Source of the DNA: Sergeia podlipaevii
Taxonomy: Eukaryota; Euglenozoa; Kinetoplastea; Trypanosomatida; Trypanosomatidae
DNA: 45,814 nt
Assembly: GCA_030849805.1 (NCBI GenBank)
Contig: JASANZ010002104.1
Coordinates: 1 to 45,814, forward strand
Direction of reading: 5' to 3'
Within the stretch, counting starts at the first letter, position 1. Every line of letters starts with the position of its first letter. Positions 1-9,322 of this stretch are shown piece after piece. The notes beneath the pieces were generated by a model, which saw only the letters and a list, made by a program, of their open reading frames with translations, ran no database searches and was not told the DNA's origin. A program made the translations under genes and the position numbers.

Positions 1-975
1 CATGAAGGGCTCAACAGTCAGTCCGTACTCGGACACAGTGAACTTCGTGTGCGACGGCAGGAGGCCAAGATCCAGTTTTTTGGCCAACTGAACGCACACG
101 GTGCAGGTACCCCGTGGCACAACGATGCTCAGCCCCTGCGTGCTGGCGCCACTCGCTGCACTAGACTTTGTGTACTCGCTGACTGGCACTGCGCACGTCG
201 TGTCGGTGGCGTAAGGGAGGTTTGCCATCGGGGTGCTCGCGCTGATCTCTCTCAGCCCGTATCGGAAGCTTGTAGCGGGCGAAGTCGTGAAGGGGTCAAT
301 CACAGGAACAGGTGTCAGCATCTCCCACTCATCCACCGATCCAGCAGTCTTGGCGCACACATACATCACTTCAGTCTCTGGGGCTGTCACACTAATCTGG
401 CGATTTGAAGCTAGCGTGATTGTGCGGCCAACAGGGTCATAGCTACATGTGTCACTCTTGTAATACTGCACCTGCGTCCCGATTGGTACGTTGTCGCTCA
501 GCTAGAAGATAGTCATGGTGTTCTTGGAGGCGGCCTTGGGTGATAGGGGGGCTGCGTCGAGATTGTACTGCTGCATGCTTGTCTGCCCCACAGCGTGACA
601 CACGTGCACCACAGTCGCGGAGCCACTGCGCAGAAGAGTGGTGTTGCTGTTCAGTGCGGCAAAGGGGACCCTGAAGGTGCACAACGCCTCCTCGCAGCTC
701 TGGGAGCTCGACAGTAACACGCTGTCAGTCGCACTCTGCATCTTCGCAGAGAACGGGATCCCAATCGTGTACGCCTCCACAGCAGCCTCCTCCACGCTCC
801 TCTCGCCCCCGGGGTCTGCTGCCCCAACGTGCACAAACAGCACCGCCAGACACAGGACAAGCACGCTCGTAGCATCCATGAACTGAGACATTGGGGGGTA
901 AACGGGGGTTGGCGGCAGCATAGAGCAAAAAGGAACGATGCTATGAGCTCTATTCCTTTGTTTGTTTTGGATCAT
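1..975 (-). pseudogene. Secreted/surface repeat protein, interrupted by one in-frame TAG, 3' end outside window
   Basis: The frame opens at an ATG at 975; in-frame ATGs also lie near 918 and 888, and the one near 888 places a hydrophobic signal-like segment (ATSVLVLCLAVLFVHVGA) close to the N-terminus. After about 157 codons it meets a TAG at 504-502, then stays open for 167 codons to the window edge in the same frame. Both sides look like one protein: units of roughly 80-100 residues, each with a cysteine pair (for example SCEEALC with VVHVC, DTCSYDPVG with VMYVCAK, TTCAVPV with CTVCV), rich in Ser, Thr and Val, suggesting extracellular beta-domains. I do not recognise the family; similarity to large kinetoplastid surface proteins is a guess. 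The single substitution-type stop could be a pseudogene, one broken allele, a sequencing error or readthrough. No frameshift is seen. An AG near 1004 after a pyrimidine tract is a plausible splice acceptor. Confidence 0.6.
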
Positions 976-2559
976 GCGCTACATATATATACAAATCCCT
1001 GAACAAGGAAAACAAAAGAGCAAGGGGGAGAGCTGGCTACACGAATGGAAAACAGAAAAAAAGGAAATTGAGAAAGGGTACTCAGGTACCAGGCTGCGCT
1101 ATTGCATGTAATATTATAGTCAGTGTCCAAGCAGCAACGGAGCTCTGGGAGAGCCGCAATACGTCAATGTCGATCCTAAGCACTCTGCTGTACGCTGTCT
1201 CCACAAAGTAAAACAGGAAATGGAATAAAAAGAAACACTGCCAAAACAAATGTATGAGACACAATATTATCAACCTAGCGGCCCGATACAAGTAGAAAAC
1301 GCGCTGGATTAGGTTTGTATTTTGGTTTAGCTTGAAGAGGACAAGTGAACTGAAGGGAGGAAGGTGCAACTACATGGTGGATGTAAAAAAAAGTATAAAA
1401 AAGGTATTAAAAAAGAGAGAAATAAAAAAAAACAGATAAAATGTAGTGCGAAAAGTGCAAGAGAAGTATCCAGTGGCAGAAGAATAAAGTAGGTAGCACT
1501 ACCGCCATCAAATGTATGTTGTTCTTGAGAGAAATGTCCTTTGACGTCTGCAAAGCACCATTAGACTCGTGAACTTGCTTACTATTTGCAAAAGAACTGT
1601 TGACTGCTACTATTAAAGACGTTGTTGGATGTTTACACGTTTCCCTTTAGTAAGTATTTATGAGTATAATCCGTAAAAATGCGTTTGCACCAAATTCCAA
1701 ACCAGAGAGGGGGTGGGAAAAGAAAGGGTGTACTGTGGCCAAATAAAATGCGGAGTCTACAGGAAAAAACTGTTCAATTCCTTGAAAGGAAAAATTCGTG
1801 ACTTCTATTAACAAGATAAAAAGTCCACTATTCGGAATAATGCAACAAAACTAAATGATGAATGAGCAATTGGTATCTTGTTAGTCAACGGCAATCTTTG
1901 AATAGTTGTGGCACAGCGTTGTGCTGTACCAATAAGCACTTTTCCTTCAGCATGATTGAATGTGCTTCACCCAAGGTGCGGCAGTTGGTTTGCGCTTATC
2001 ACCACTCGACGGTGTCTCTCAACAGATACGAGCCTGTGAAGCAAACTGCTTACACAGCAGAGTCGTTGGCAGCTACATCAGCTCGCAGCAGCGTGCTCGC
2101 ATGTGGGCGTAAACATTCTGTTATTGTTGCTTCACTATGCATGGGCTATTTAAATCTGGCAGTTGATTCTGTATGAATAACGACGGGTGCCATGACCGTC
2201 ACTTCATGGCGACTAAATGAAAATGGTCCTAAGAGACATCCTTGTTTCTATTCAGTGAATAAAAGTGTTCTATGTAGCACATTTTTATATAGGAAAAGTA
2301 AAAAAGCAAATCTCATGCACAATGATCTATCAAATAATAGTAATAAAAACATGGAGCCTTTTTTTTTTTTGGACAATGATACGCGCTTTACAACGCGGTC
2401 AGTGACGACTTGCTAGGCAATAACATTCGCCAAGAGCAATCTATATATATATAAGTACTGTTGGCCCAATGGAAGTGACAGTAAATAGTATATCAGCAAT
2501 ATTTTTGATGTTGTTATTGTAGGCTGCGCTAGCAAGTAGGTTGCAGTGAAACCAACGAC
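976..2559. other. Long spacer without a convincing gene
   Basis: About 1.6 kb separates the B12-type-domain gene from the interrupted surface gene. It is AT-rich with A-runs and T-runs. Two frames of 95-104 codons exist (1082-1369 minus, 1862-2176 plus), but neither has a recognisable domain. The patch at about 1880-2170 is noticeably richer in G and C than its surroundings and could be a gene relic, a non-coding RNA or a degenerate retroposon. An inverted repeat (CCATGA ... TCATGG) lies near 2191-2210. Nothing else is identifiable. Confidence 0.6.
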
Positions 2560-3165
2560 CTAGTGCCCAAGTGCAGATAGATAGGCACTTGCCTTGTCAA
2601 TATCTGTCGAGTCGCTAGAAAGCACCTCTGCCATCCCGATTGCCTTGAGATCCGCCACAATGTCTTTGCTGCCAGCAGTAGGAATAACGCCAACGTCGTC
2701 TGCCCCTTCGCTCGAGAGCGCTCCAAGTAAAGATACAATTTGAGCCCCACCTTCCTTGTTCATCACAGTCGGACACACCAGGTGGACATCAGCCTCTACT
2801 GCCTGTCTAGCCACAGCAATGGGTGACTGCCGCAGTGGACCAATGTCCACATCAAAGCCAATGTCTGCTAGCACTGTCGCTTGGCGGTCCTCACCGCGTT
2901 GCTGCTCCGTGTTAGAACCAAAGGAGACAAGAAGAATGCGCGGTCGTCGCCCCTCAGTAGACGCAAATTCCTCTGTGCGCATCTTCAGTGAATCGTAGAG
3001 ACCTGAGAGCTTGTTCGCGTGCTCATGTGTTCGTAGATGATTGAGTTCTTGGCTTGAGTTGCTTACGCTAGAGTATCGTCCTGCCAACACCATTGGTATA
3101 CACCAACTTTTGTATGTGAGCAGCTGGCGAGCAGAAGTACCACGGCAAGCGCAAAATCTCTGCAT
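2560..3165 (-). CDS. Stand-alone B12-binding-type domain protein (MCM C-terminal-like), cobalt-ligand motif lost
   Basis: 201 residues from an ATG at 3165. Residues 1-40 are Arg/Ser-rich without acidic residues until residue 40 and resemble a mitochondrial presequence. Residues about 68-198 read like the C-terminal cobalamin domain of methylmalonyl-CoA mutase, including the linker signature EGRRPRILL, then ADIGFDVDIGPL and VARQAVEADVH. The catalytic TIM barrel that normally precedes this domain is absent. The family DxHxxG motif that supplies the cobalt-ligating histidine is replaced by SNTEQQRG (residues 84-91), and the later Ser-x-Leu and Gly-Gly positions are also changed (CPTVMN, IPTAGSKDI). 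It therefore probably does not bind B12 in the usual base-off/His-on way. It may be a non-catalytic partner, as in the small subunit of heterodimeric bacterial mutases, or a diverged remnant. Fold assignment is strong; function is unknown. Confidence 0.8.
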   Translation of the reverse strand: MQRFCACRGTSARQLLTYKSWCIPMVLAGRYSSVSNSSQELNHLRTHEHANKLSGLYDSLKMRTEEFASTEGRRPRILLVSFGSNTEQQRGEDRQATVLADIGFDVDIGPLRQSPIAVARQAVEADVHLVCPTVMNKEGGAQIVSLLGALSSEGADDVGVIPTAGSKDIVADLKAIGMAEVLSSDSTDIDKASAYLSALGH

Positions 3166-3944
3166 TGAAAAAAGGATTAAATGAAAACGAAGCTTTGAAG
3201 GATATCTACTTTTGTTTTTCTCGTCTACTTACCTGATGATGAGAAACAATACGTTCTTGTTGACTCTGTATAAGTCTTTGAAAAAAAGAAACCTACGTAC
3301 ACTACATATAGACAACAAAACAAAAAGAACCAAAAGTTATACATTTCTTTTTCAAAAAATTATGCATCTAGCCATAACACATTCACTATCTAAACATGTT
3401 ATCAAAATGCTCGGTTAAATACAAGCAAAATTGTATCCCATAGAGTGGATCTTACGCAGACTTTCACATGCTTATCCTCGCCTATTATGTATAATAATTA
3501 ATGTACCTACCATAAAAAGCTGCATTAACCGTCACCAAAACAAAAAGATACATGCGTACTGAGACACTCACAAGTCAACACTTCTCTGCCTTTTCTAAGC
3601 TGTGCTTCGCCTTGTAGAAAATCATCAGTATACTATCTTTATACTGTTACTAAAATTCAATTGCTTTACTTAATATATAGGCGTTGCACTTTTTTCTTTA
3701 TTGTAACTTTTAATTTAGTATTTTGCCACCCTCATTCCGGTGTCTCTTCATCCTCCCTCCTTTTCTAAAAGATGAATGGCAGCTGAAAGACGACTGATTG
3801 TCACACCAACCAATTTCCAATTACATATCCACCTTTGAGACTTGAAAAGACACCGCATCAAAAACCCACAATGAAACTCCCCAGCAACACACTGCAGGCA
3901 AACGTACTAAAACACGCATCACAGCAATCGCTTACCTTGTCTGC
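3166..3944. other. Intergenic spacer (RPF2 3' UTR and downstream 5' UTR)
   Basis: AT-rich spacer of about 780 bases. A 68-codon plus-strand frame at 3212-3418 is Lys/Thr/Leu-rich low-complexity translation and is not credible as a gene. No RNA gene or repeat of note was seen. Confidence 0.6.
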
Positions 3945-5048
3945 TTAAATGTCAGTTTCAGGGACGGCGTCCTCCATGCTGTCCTTCTTGGAGCGGCGCC
4001 TCTTCCTCGCAGGAGCAGTCGCCGTCATATCTGCCTCAGCCGCATCGGCGCTTTCATCGCCAGCTCCACGTGCGGCACCCCGGTGTGCCTTAAAACGGCG
4101 TAAATTGAGCTCGGAGATGTCCTGCTTGCCAACGTGCAGCTGACCACGCAAGTTGTTCATGCCGTCTGTGTGTACGTTGGCGGCCGTGGAGCGCAGTGAC
4201 GCCAGTGCTTCCTTGGGCAGCCTGCACGCCACCTTAAACTCCTGTTGAGTAGCAAACGAAAGGCGCCGCATCTCAAAGTCGTAGTTGGGGCCAATATCAT
4301 ACAAGGTGATGTTTTTGATGTTCTTGTGTACACCTGCCGCTGTTGAAGGCTTCTGCACAGCGTAGTGGCGCATGCACAAGATGGTATTGCCCTTCTCCGT
4401 CGGTGGCTTATTGCTATAGCAGTCAGTGGATGGAAGAACGCACGCATCCTCGCCGTTTGATGAGCGCAGAGAAAAATGAAGCACACGATCGCACCCATCA
4501 AGAGCGACGTCAACGTCGTTGCCTCCACGGAAATAATCAATAAGCAGGTTCTTGACACGCATAAAGCCAGGATCAGACTCGAATTCACTTCCATCAAAAA
4601 CAAAGAATGGCTTTCCTCCTACAGATCCCGCTTCTACCCCTGAGGCACGCGTCATGTCTAAGCGGTCGGCCGCAATCACGCCAAGTTCCATCATATCCAA
4701 AACGTGAAAGTCAAACTGCCGGCCAATGGTGATGTTGTTGGGCCGTTTCTTATTGTGCGCGCCAAAGCAAAAGAGTGAGCAGTCATTCTTGAAACCCAAA
4801 AACTCAATATGCTGCCTCCCATCAAATGGCAAAAACGCGTTCTTCTTCTTCAGCTTCTTGCAATAGGGTTTGGTAATGGCCATAAGATCCGTAATCACAT
4901 TAGACACCACTTCATTCGCCGAGGCACCCTTAAGGAAAAGAATCTTCTTGGAGTTCTCGACAACTTTCGGCTCAAACTTCTTGACAGCACGGCGTGTTGC
5001 GGGATTCTTTGCCGTGCGCCGCTTAAACCCTCCAACTGAGGTGGACAT
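3945..5048 (-). CDS. RPF2: Ribosome biogenesis protein RPF2 (Brix domain)
   Basis: 367 residues from the ATG at 5048; the frame reaches 5069 only with a TTG, so the ATG start (MSTSVGGFKRR) is chosen. A basic N-terminus (KRRTAKNPATRRAVKKFEPK) is followed by a Brix domain at about residues 30-240 with the RPF2 features KKILFLKGASANEVV, PFDGRQHIEFL, KNDCSLFCFGAHNKKRPN and KNLLIDYFRGG. The C-terminal tail is acidic and then basic (ARKRRRSKK), typical of a nucleolar protein. In yeast, Rpf2 works with Rrs1 to load the 5S RNP (Rpl5, Rpl11, 5S rRNA) onto pre-60S particles; the same nucleolar role is expected here. Length is close to the usual 300-370 residues. There is nothing odd in the reading frame. 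Confidence 0.93.
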   Translation of the reverse strand: MSTSVGGFKRRTAKNPATRRAVKKFEPKVVENSKKILFLKGASANEVVSNVITDLMAITKPYCKKLKKKNAFLPFDGRQHIEFLGFKNDCSLFCFGAHNKKRPNNITIGRQFDFHVLDMMELGVIAADRLDMTRASGVEAGSVGGKPFFVFDGSEFESDPGFMRVKNLLIDYFRGGNDVDVALDGCDRVLHFSLRSSNGEDACVLPSTDCYSNKPPTEKGNTILCMRHYAVQKPSTAAGVHKNIKNITLYDIGPNYDFEMRRLSFATQQEFKVACRLPKEALASLRSTAANVHTDGMNNLRGQLHVGKQDISELNLRRFKAHRGAARGAGDESADAAEADMTATAPARKRRRSKKDSMEDAVPETDI

Positions 5049-5495
5049 GATATGATATACGGCCTTCAAAAGTACCTAAACTTTTCCCCCAAAAAACCTA
5101 ATTTCGTATATGATCTGCAAAGTTGAACCTCGTCGTAAACAATAGAGCATCAAAGAAAAAAAAAAGGAAAAGAACAAAATTCAAACAAAGTAGATCTAAT
5201 AATGTTTGTCATTGTTTCAACAGAAACCATAATTACAGATTTTTACATTTACTTTTCTTTCTTTTTCTTTTAGTGAGAAGATATAGTATGATTGCTGCCA
5301 CTTCATCATGTAGTGATACTACATTCGTGCTTTTGTACAGCTGTATGCAGTTTTAGTTTTCTTTTCATTTTTCTGTATGTCAAAGATGATGCAAAGAAGA
5401 AAAAAGTCATAACGCTTCACAATGCTTCCATTTGACTTTGCTGCTGCGTAGAACCCTCATAAATCACCGTAAAAGAGAGAACGTACTCTGTGGTG
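5049..5495. other. Intergenic spacer between MFS transporter and RPF2
   Basis: About 450 AT-rich bases. On the coding strand an ...ATTAG and a TTTAG acceptor-like AG with T-runs lie within 60 bases of the RPF2 ATG, consistent with a short trans-spliced leader. No gene is seen. Confidence 0.5.
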
Positions 5496-7439
5496 TTATA
5501 TCTGAGCATTACTTGTACGCAAAAGGGGTTGAGTTTCCTCACTTCTATTCGAAATGCCAGTCATGGCGGCAACAGCCGCGTCAGACGTTTCATCTTCATC
5601 ATTGTTTCCTTGAAGATTCGACCGTGCTTGCCTCCGCTGCGCGAGCACCTCGGCGGCAAAGTGAGTATAGCGAAGATGAACAAACAAGTTGGCCGCAAGG
5701 CTAGTGAGCAAAAGTGCAGTCATGATCGCAAAGGGAAGAAAGACGCAGTCTCTGCCGTAGCACAAGTTCCCACCGTGTTGCCGGGCCTTGTGTGAATACC
5801 ACTCGCCGTATAGAAGCCGGTTCAAAAGAAAGGATGCAAGTATGGTACCTAGAGACATAAAGTTATAATGATTCGCCATATCCTTTGCGTAGATAGTGCG
5901 GGTCACAAGAACGACTGAAGCTGCACCAAACCCATTTGCTAGCGCGGTAAACCCAAAAGGCAAGACAATAAATTGTGAGGGTACAAACAAAAGAAGCAGC
6001 GAAGAAATAAGCATCAGCGTTGTAGGAATAAACAACGCAATTGTGAGCGGTATGCGCTCCTCAGGACTACGCCTCTGAGTCCACATTTCGAATAAGCTCA
6101 TAAATATGCGTCCGATTGCACTACCAGTGCCGTTGAACACTGTCAAGAGTGTGGCCAACTCGGACGAGATCGGCTTCTCCGCCACAGCTGCATAGATGAA
6201 GCGCGCATTTGTGATGATGACCATCTGCGTTCCCATGACGCCAAAAAGAGAAAACGTCATCATCCACAGTTGCGCCGTGCAAAGGCTCTCACAAAACGAA
6301 GTCTGATACTGCGGCGCAATGTGTTCTGATTCGTCTACGAGGGGAAGCCTGAAGACGGCATCCTCGACGATACTTCTACGCGTTGATGCCATCCGCATAC
6401 TGAGCCGAAGCTGTGCGTCAGGAGAGTCGTCCTCAGCATCAGTGGTACCGTCATGACTGTATATATCGGCAACAATACTCTCACTTCCGCCTTCCAAGCA
6501 GCGCACCGGAAGCGCTATGGTAAAGATGAGCAGCACCAATGATATAGTGACGAGTGCAAAAGCAACCTTCTCGGTGTGTGAAACAGCACTGACCGCCACC
6601 ACAACGCTCTGTACAGGGAGAAAAAGAATAAGAAGAAATACCAACACAAAGCCAAGCATAAAGCGGCGTGCTGGGGGTACTTGCTCATAGTACGCCTTCT
6701 TCGATGCCCCTCGGCGTCGCTTCTCGGCCTCGTCCAAGTGCGCCTCCTCCCATCCTGTAAGTTGATATGGCGGTAGTTGAATAAAAATGAAGCTTAGTAC
6801 ACCAATAACAGCAACGCACACAGCCATAAAGTTAAAAAATCCACTTATGTTGCCCTCATAAAAACCCAGCTGAATAGCACCAAAAATAGCGGAGCCGAGG
6901 CCAATAAATGTCTTCATTACAGCAATCACTGCTCCTCGACTGCTGGGAAAGATGCTCATTACTGTCATAAGTGAAGCAATATCAAACACGCAGCTTCCAA
7001 TATTCAGTAGCGCGTAAAAGACCGAAAACTTCCAAACCGATCCCTCAATCACGTCGTTGAATGCAAGTCCAAACAGCACGGCACCTAAAGGAAACGCTGT
7101 CATCCCAACAAGGAAAAGAGGTCGTGGGCCGTAGTGATCATACACAGCCGCAAGTGGAAAGGCAACGAGACTAAGAAAAACTGCTGTTGTCGTGATAGTG
7201 GACATGTCAGTCTGGCTAAAATCATACTTCTCTTGCAAACGCCCTGAAAACAAGTTGTAAACGTAGCTCGTTGATGCGCAAATACACGCGAAAGCGCCAA
7301 TTGCCAACACGAAGAAACGTCGTGGCTCGCTAATAGCCGTTGTCCGCTCTGCCCATATTCGCTGAATAACATACGGGAGCAAGCCCTCCTGAATGCTTGC
7401 TCGGCTTTCTGAAATTAGCTCGTCCTGAAAAGATGTCAT
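5496..7439 (-). CDS. Nodulin-like major facilitator superfamily transporter
   Basis: 647 residues from the ATG at 7439; an eight-codon extension begins with TTG and lies in the presumed 5' UTR. The protein starts with a hydrophilic stretch of about 40 residues, then RRFFVLAIGAFACICASTSY with YVYNLFSGRLQEKYDFSQ, the hallmark start of nodulin-like MFS proteins. Six N-terminal membrane spans follow, including the MFS loop YDHYGPRPLFLVG, then a long central region with two further spans and an acidic cytoplasmic loop (TTDAEDDSPDAQ), then another block of about six spans with the second MFS-type signature (NGTGSAIGRIFMS). The C-terminus is hydrophilic. Trypanosomatids carry several such transporters; some relatives have been linked to organic anion or metal traffic, but substrate and membrane cannot be read from sequence. 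Confidence 0.88.
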   Translation of the reverse strand: MTSFQDELISESRASIQEGLLPYVIQRIWAERTTAISEPRRFFVLAIGAFACICASTSYVYNLFSGRLQEKYDFSQTDMSTITTTAVFLSLVAFPLAAVYDHYGPRPLFLVGMTAFPLGAVLFGLAFNDVIEGSVWKFSVFYALLNIGSCVFDIASLMTVMSIFPSSRGAVIAVMKTFIGLGSAIFGAIQLGFYEGNISGFFNFMAVCVAVIGVLSFIFIQLPPYQLTGWEEAHLDEAEKRRRGASKKAYYEQVPPARRFMLGFVLVFLLILFLPVQSVVVAVSAVSHTEKVAFALVTISLVLLIFTIALPVRCLEGGSESIVADIYSHDGTTDAEDDSPDAQLRLSMRMASTRRSIVEDAVFRLPLVDESEHIAPQYQTSFCESLCTAQLWMMTFSLFGVMGTQMVIITNARFIYAAVAEKPISSELATLLTVFNGTGSAIGRIFMSLFEMWTQRRSPEERIPLTIALFIPTTLMLISSLLLLFVPSQFIVLPFGFTALANGFGAASVVLVTRTIYAKDMANHYNFMSLGTILASFLLNRLLYGEWYSHKARQHGGNLCYGRDCVFLPFAIMTALLLTSLAANLFVHLRYTHFAAEVLAQRRQARSNLQGNNDEDETSDAAVAAMTGISNRSEETQPLLRTSNAQI

Positions 7440-7500
7440 CCGGAATGTATAGAGGACAGACAAGAGATGGCTTCAAGAAAAAAAAAAAATGAAAGAAAAA
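7440..7500 (-). promoter_or_regulatory. Probable trans-splice acceptor for the MFS gene
   Basis: On the coding strand a T/C-rich tract (7500-7473) ends in TTGAAG, the AG falling at 7472-7471. Splicing there would leave a 31-nt 5' UTR before the ATG at 7439 and would exclude the upstream TTG codon at 7463 as a natural start. This is inferred from kinetoplastid splice-site rules. Confidence 0.55.
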
Positions 7501-8365
7501 TCTAAAAGTGTCCGATATATGTTTAGACAAAAAGATACGTTTTCCGTATTGCACCGAGCCCTTGCTTTGCCGCAAAGAGAGTGCTAGAAACAAAAAAGAA
7601 GCAAAGTTTGTTTCTTGCTGATGAAGTAGAAGGATTCAGTATTTAAGTGTAACTACCCAAATCTCAAAACCAAAAGAATAAAATGGAGTAGGAAAAATTG
7701 TAATCGTAGGATGAAAAGAGCCATATATAAGCAACTATAGATGAAACATTAGCTTATGTTGTTGTTTTATATAAGAACGTCAAAGGTATGTACCTTTCAT
7801 TTTCATTCTTATCGCACTCAAGAATAAAATAGTTTTGTGGGTTGAACTCATAAATAATAAGCACAATAGTCGTGAGAATGAAACTATCAGCTCACGCAAC
7901 AATATGATGTGCATGATATATCTTGTGTTTTGAGAACTAGGCACAGATATCAAGCATATTCTGTGGCATGGCTTCATTTCATCCATTCGTCCGCATTCAA
8001 CAAATTGCTTGATGATTTGCACACATTTTTTTCCCTTTTTGATACGATAAATATTGGTAATAGAACTCACTCAAAAACTACTGATGTAGCTGCAGGACTC
8101 TCTAAGCAACAACAAAAAAAAAAAACGATGCTGTTCGCTACTCCATAGTGCACACTACATCCTCATGATTCGATACAGAAGATATTAGCTAGGCTTCACT
8201 ACAAGTTTCTCAGTATTCTTTTTTGGCAAAAAGTCGTTTTGAAAATAAACCGTATAAAATATACAATCATCTCATATGTATATCACAGTGTCACAAATAA
8301 AGTTGCACAGACAAGACTCCAACTTTGTTGACTGCAACGCTCTGCACTGTAAGTGCGGACGCCGC
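7501..8365. other. Intergenic spacer
   Basis: About 865 AT-rich bases with A-runs (for example near 8110-8125). A 96-codon minus-strand frame at 7780-8070 is compositionally biased with no recognisable domain. Nothing further is supported. Confidence 0.6.
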
Positions 8366-8836
8366 CTAGTTATTGTGCTTCTCGCAGAAGTGCTCGAAAG
8401 CTTCGTCAAAAGATTCAAAAATTGGGCACTCGTTATCCGCTAGCATTAAGTTAAAAGGAAGCTGGAAGTCCTCAACAGTGTTGCCATCAGCATCCTTATC
8501 TCCTCCATACTTTTCCACAAGAGTTTGCTTATCAGACGTAAAGGTAATCAATATCTTTCCTAGGGCTGCTGCATAGCCAAGCTCAAACGCAGTGCCGCAA
8601 TCAGATTCGTGTGAACGAAATGGAGAAAGGTCAGCAATAATGGCGTCGCACTTCTGGATCAACGCAATGTTTTTGTTGCGAATATCAAGCGCGCCGTGAG
8701 CAACCTCATCGACAGGAATGAGTGCTTGGACATTCTTCTCAGCAAGCATTGCACGCACGCGATCGAAGTGAGCTTTGCCAAAATCGGGTTGAAACACAGC
8801 CGGGCCAGCAATGTAAATCTTTTTGGGAGTCGACAT
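8366..8836 (-). CDS. Nucleoside 2-deoxyribosyltransferase
   Basis: 156 residues from the ATG at 8836; an upstream in-frame extension has only a GTG and is probably leader. The protein matches the short single-domain family: KKIYIAGPAVFQPDFG at the N-terminus (Tyr8 and Asp18 in the nucleobase/ribose pocket), CDAIIADLSPFR (Asp69) in the middle, and SDCGTAFELGYAAALGK, where Glu85 is the expected nucleophile that forms the glycosyl-enzyme intermediate. The family transfers deoxyribose between bases or hydrolyses deoxynucleosides, so it belongs to purine/pyrimidine salvage, important because trypanosomatids cannot make purines de novo. All key residues are present, so it should be active. The bacterial-like, patchily distributed family suggests old lateral acquisition, which is inference. 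Confidence 0.92.
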   Translation of the reverse strand: MSTPKKIYIAGPAVFQPDFGKAHFDRVRAMLAEKNVQALIPVDEVAHGALDIRNKNIALIQKCDAIIADLSPFRSHESDCGTAFELGYAAALGKILITFTSDKQTLVEKYGGDKDADGNTVEDFQLPFNLMLADNECPIFESFDEAFEHFCEKHNN

Positions 8837-9322
8837 ACTTGAAAAAGGTTTTTCTTGTTGCTGTCGCTTTTTTTTTTCGTCCTGAAGTAACGTCACTGAA
8901 ACAATTTTGTTTTTGATTCTTTGAAATATGCGAATATTTCTTTCAAACTAGTCAGAAAAGGGAAAAGTAATAAAAGAAACTGATGGAAATGTAGGCGGTG
9001 TGGGCCTCGCGCAGTCAGCAGTGGTCCGTAAGAAGTAAATATTTTAATTATTGTGTGCAAAACACAAGCAAACACTCCAAAAGTAAAAGGAGAAGTACAT
9101 AAGAAAAATCATGTAAGTTGATTATGGAGGTGATCATGTTCCCATCGTTATTTTCGCAGTTGTTCTGTAGAAACGACAAAAGTAAGCAATAAAAAAAATG
9201 TATTTAGTGGTAAGTGGTGGTCAGCTTGCTTTCAGGATGAAAGGATAAAGTGTTATTGATTTCAGTATAATAATTAAAAGAACGTAGCGCAAGCGTTTGC
9301 GTTGTGAATAAGAGCCTTCCTT
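8837..9322. other. Intergenic spacer
   Basis: About 490 AT-rich bases. On the coding strand an acceptor-like TTACTTCAG lies about 45-60 bases upstream of the deoxyribosyltransferase ATG, after a T-rich stretch. No gene is seen. Confidence 0.5.

Noticed and set aside
502..504. Reassigned stop codon (Blastocrithidia-type code)
   Set aside because: All other genes read through hundreds of codons with no internal TAG, TAA or TGA and end at normal stops, so the single TAG is local.
1862..2176. 104-codon plus-strand frame as a protein gene
   Set aside because: No domain, no periodicity by eye, and opposite orientation to all other genes; kept only as a compositional curiosity.
5049..5069. Upstream TTG start for RPF2, and similar TTG/GTG extensions of the MFS, deoxyribosyltransferase, SYF1, ZFC3H1-like and YggS frames
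   Set aside because: Kinetoplastid translation starts at ATG; in each case an ATG lies a few codons inside and the extra residues are leader sequence.
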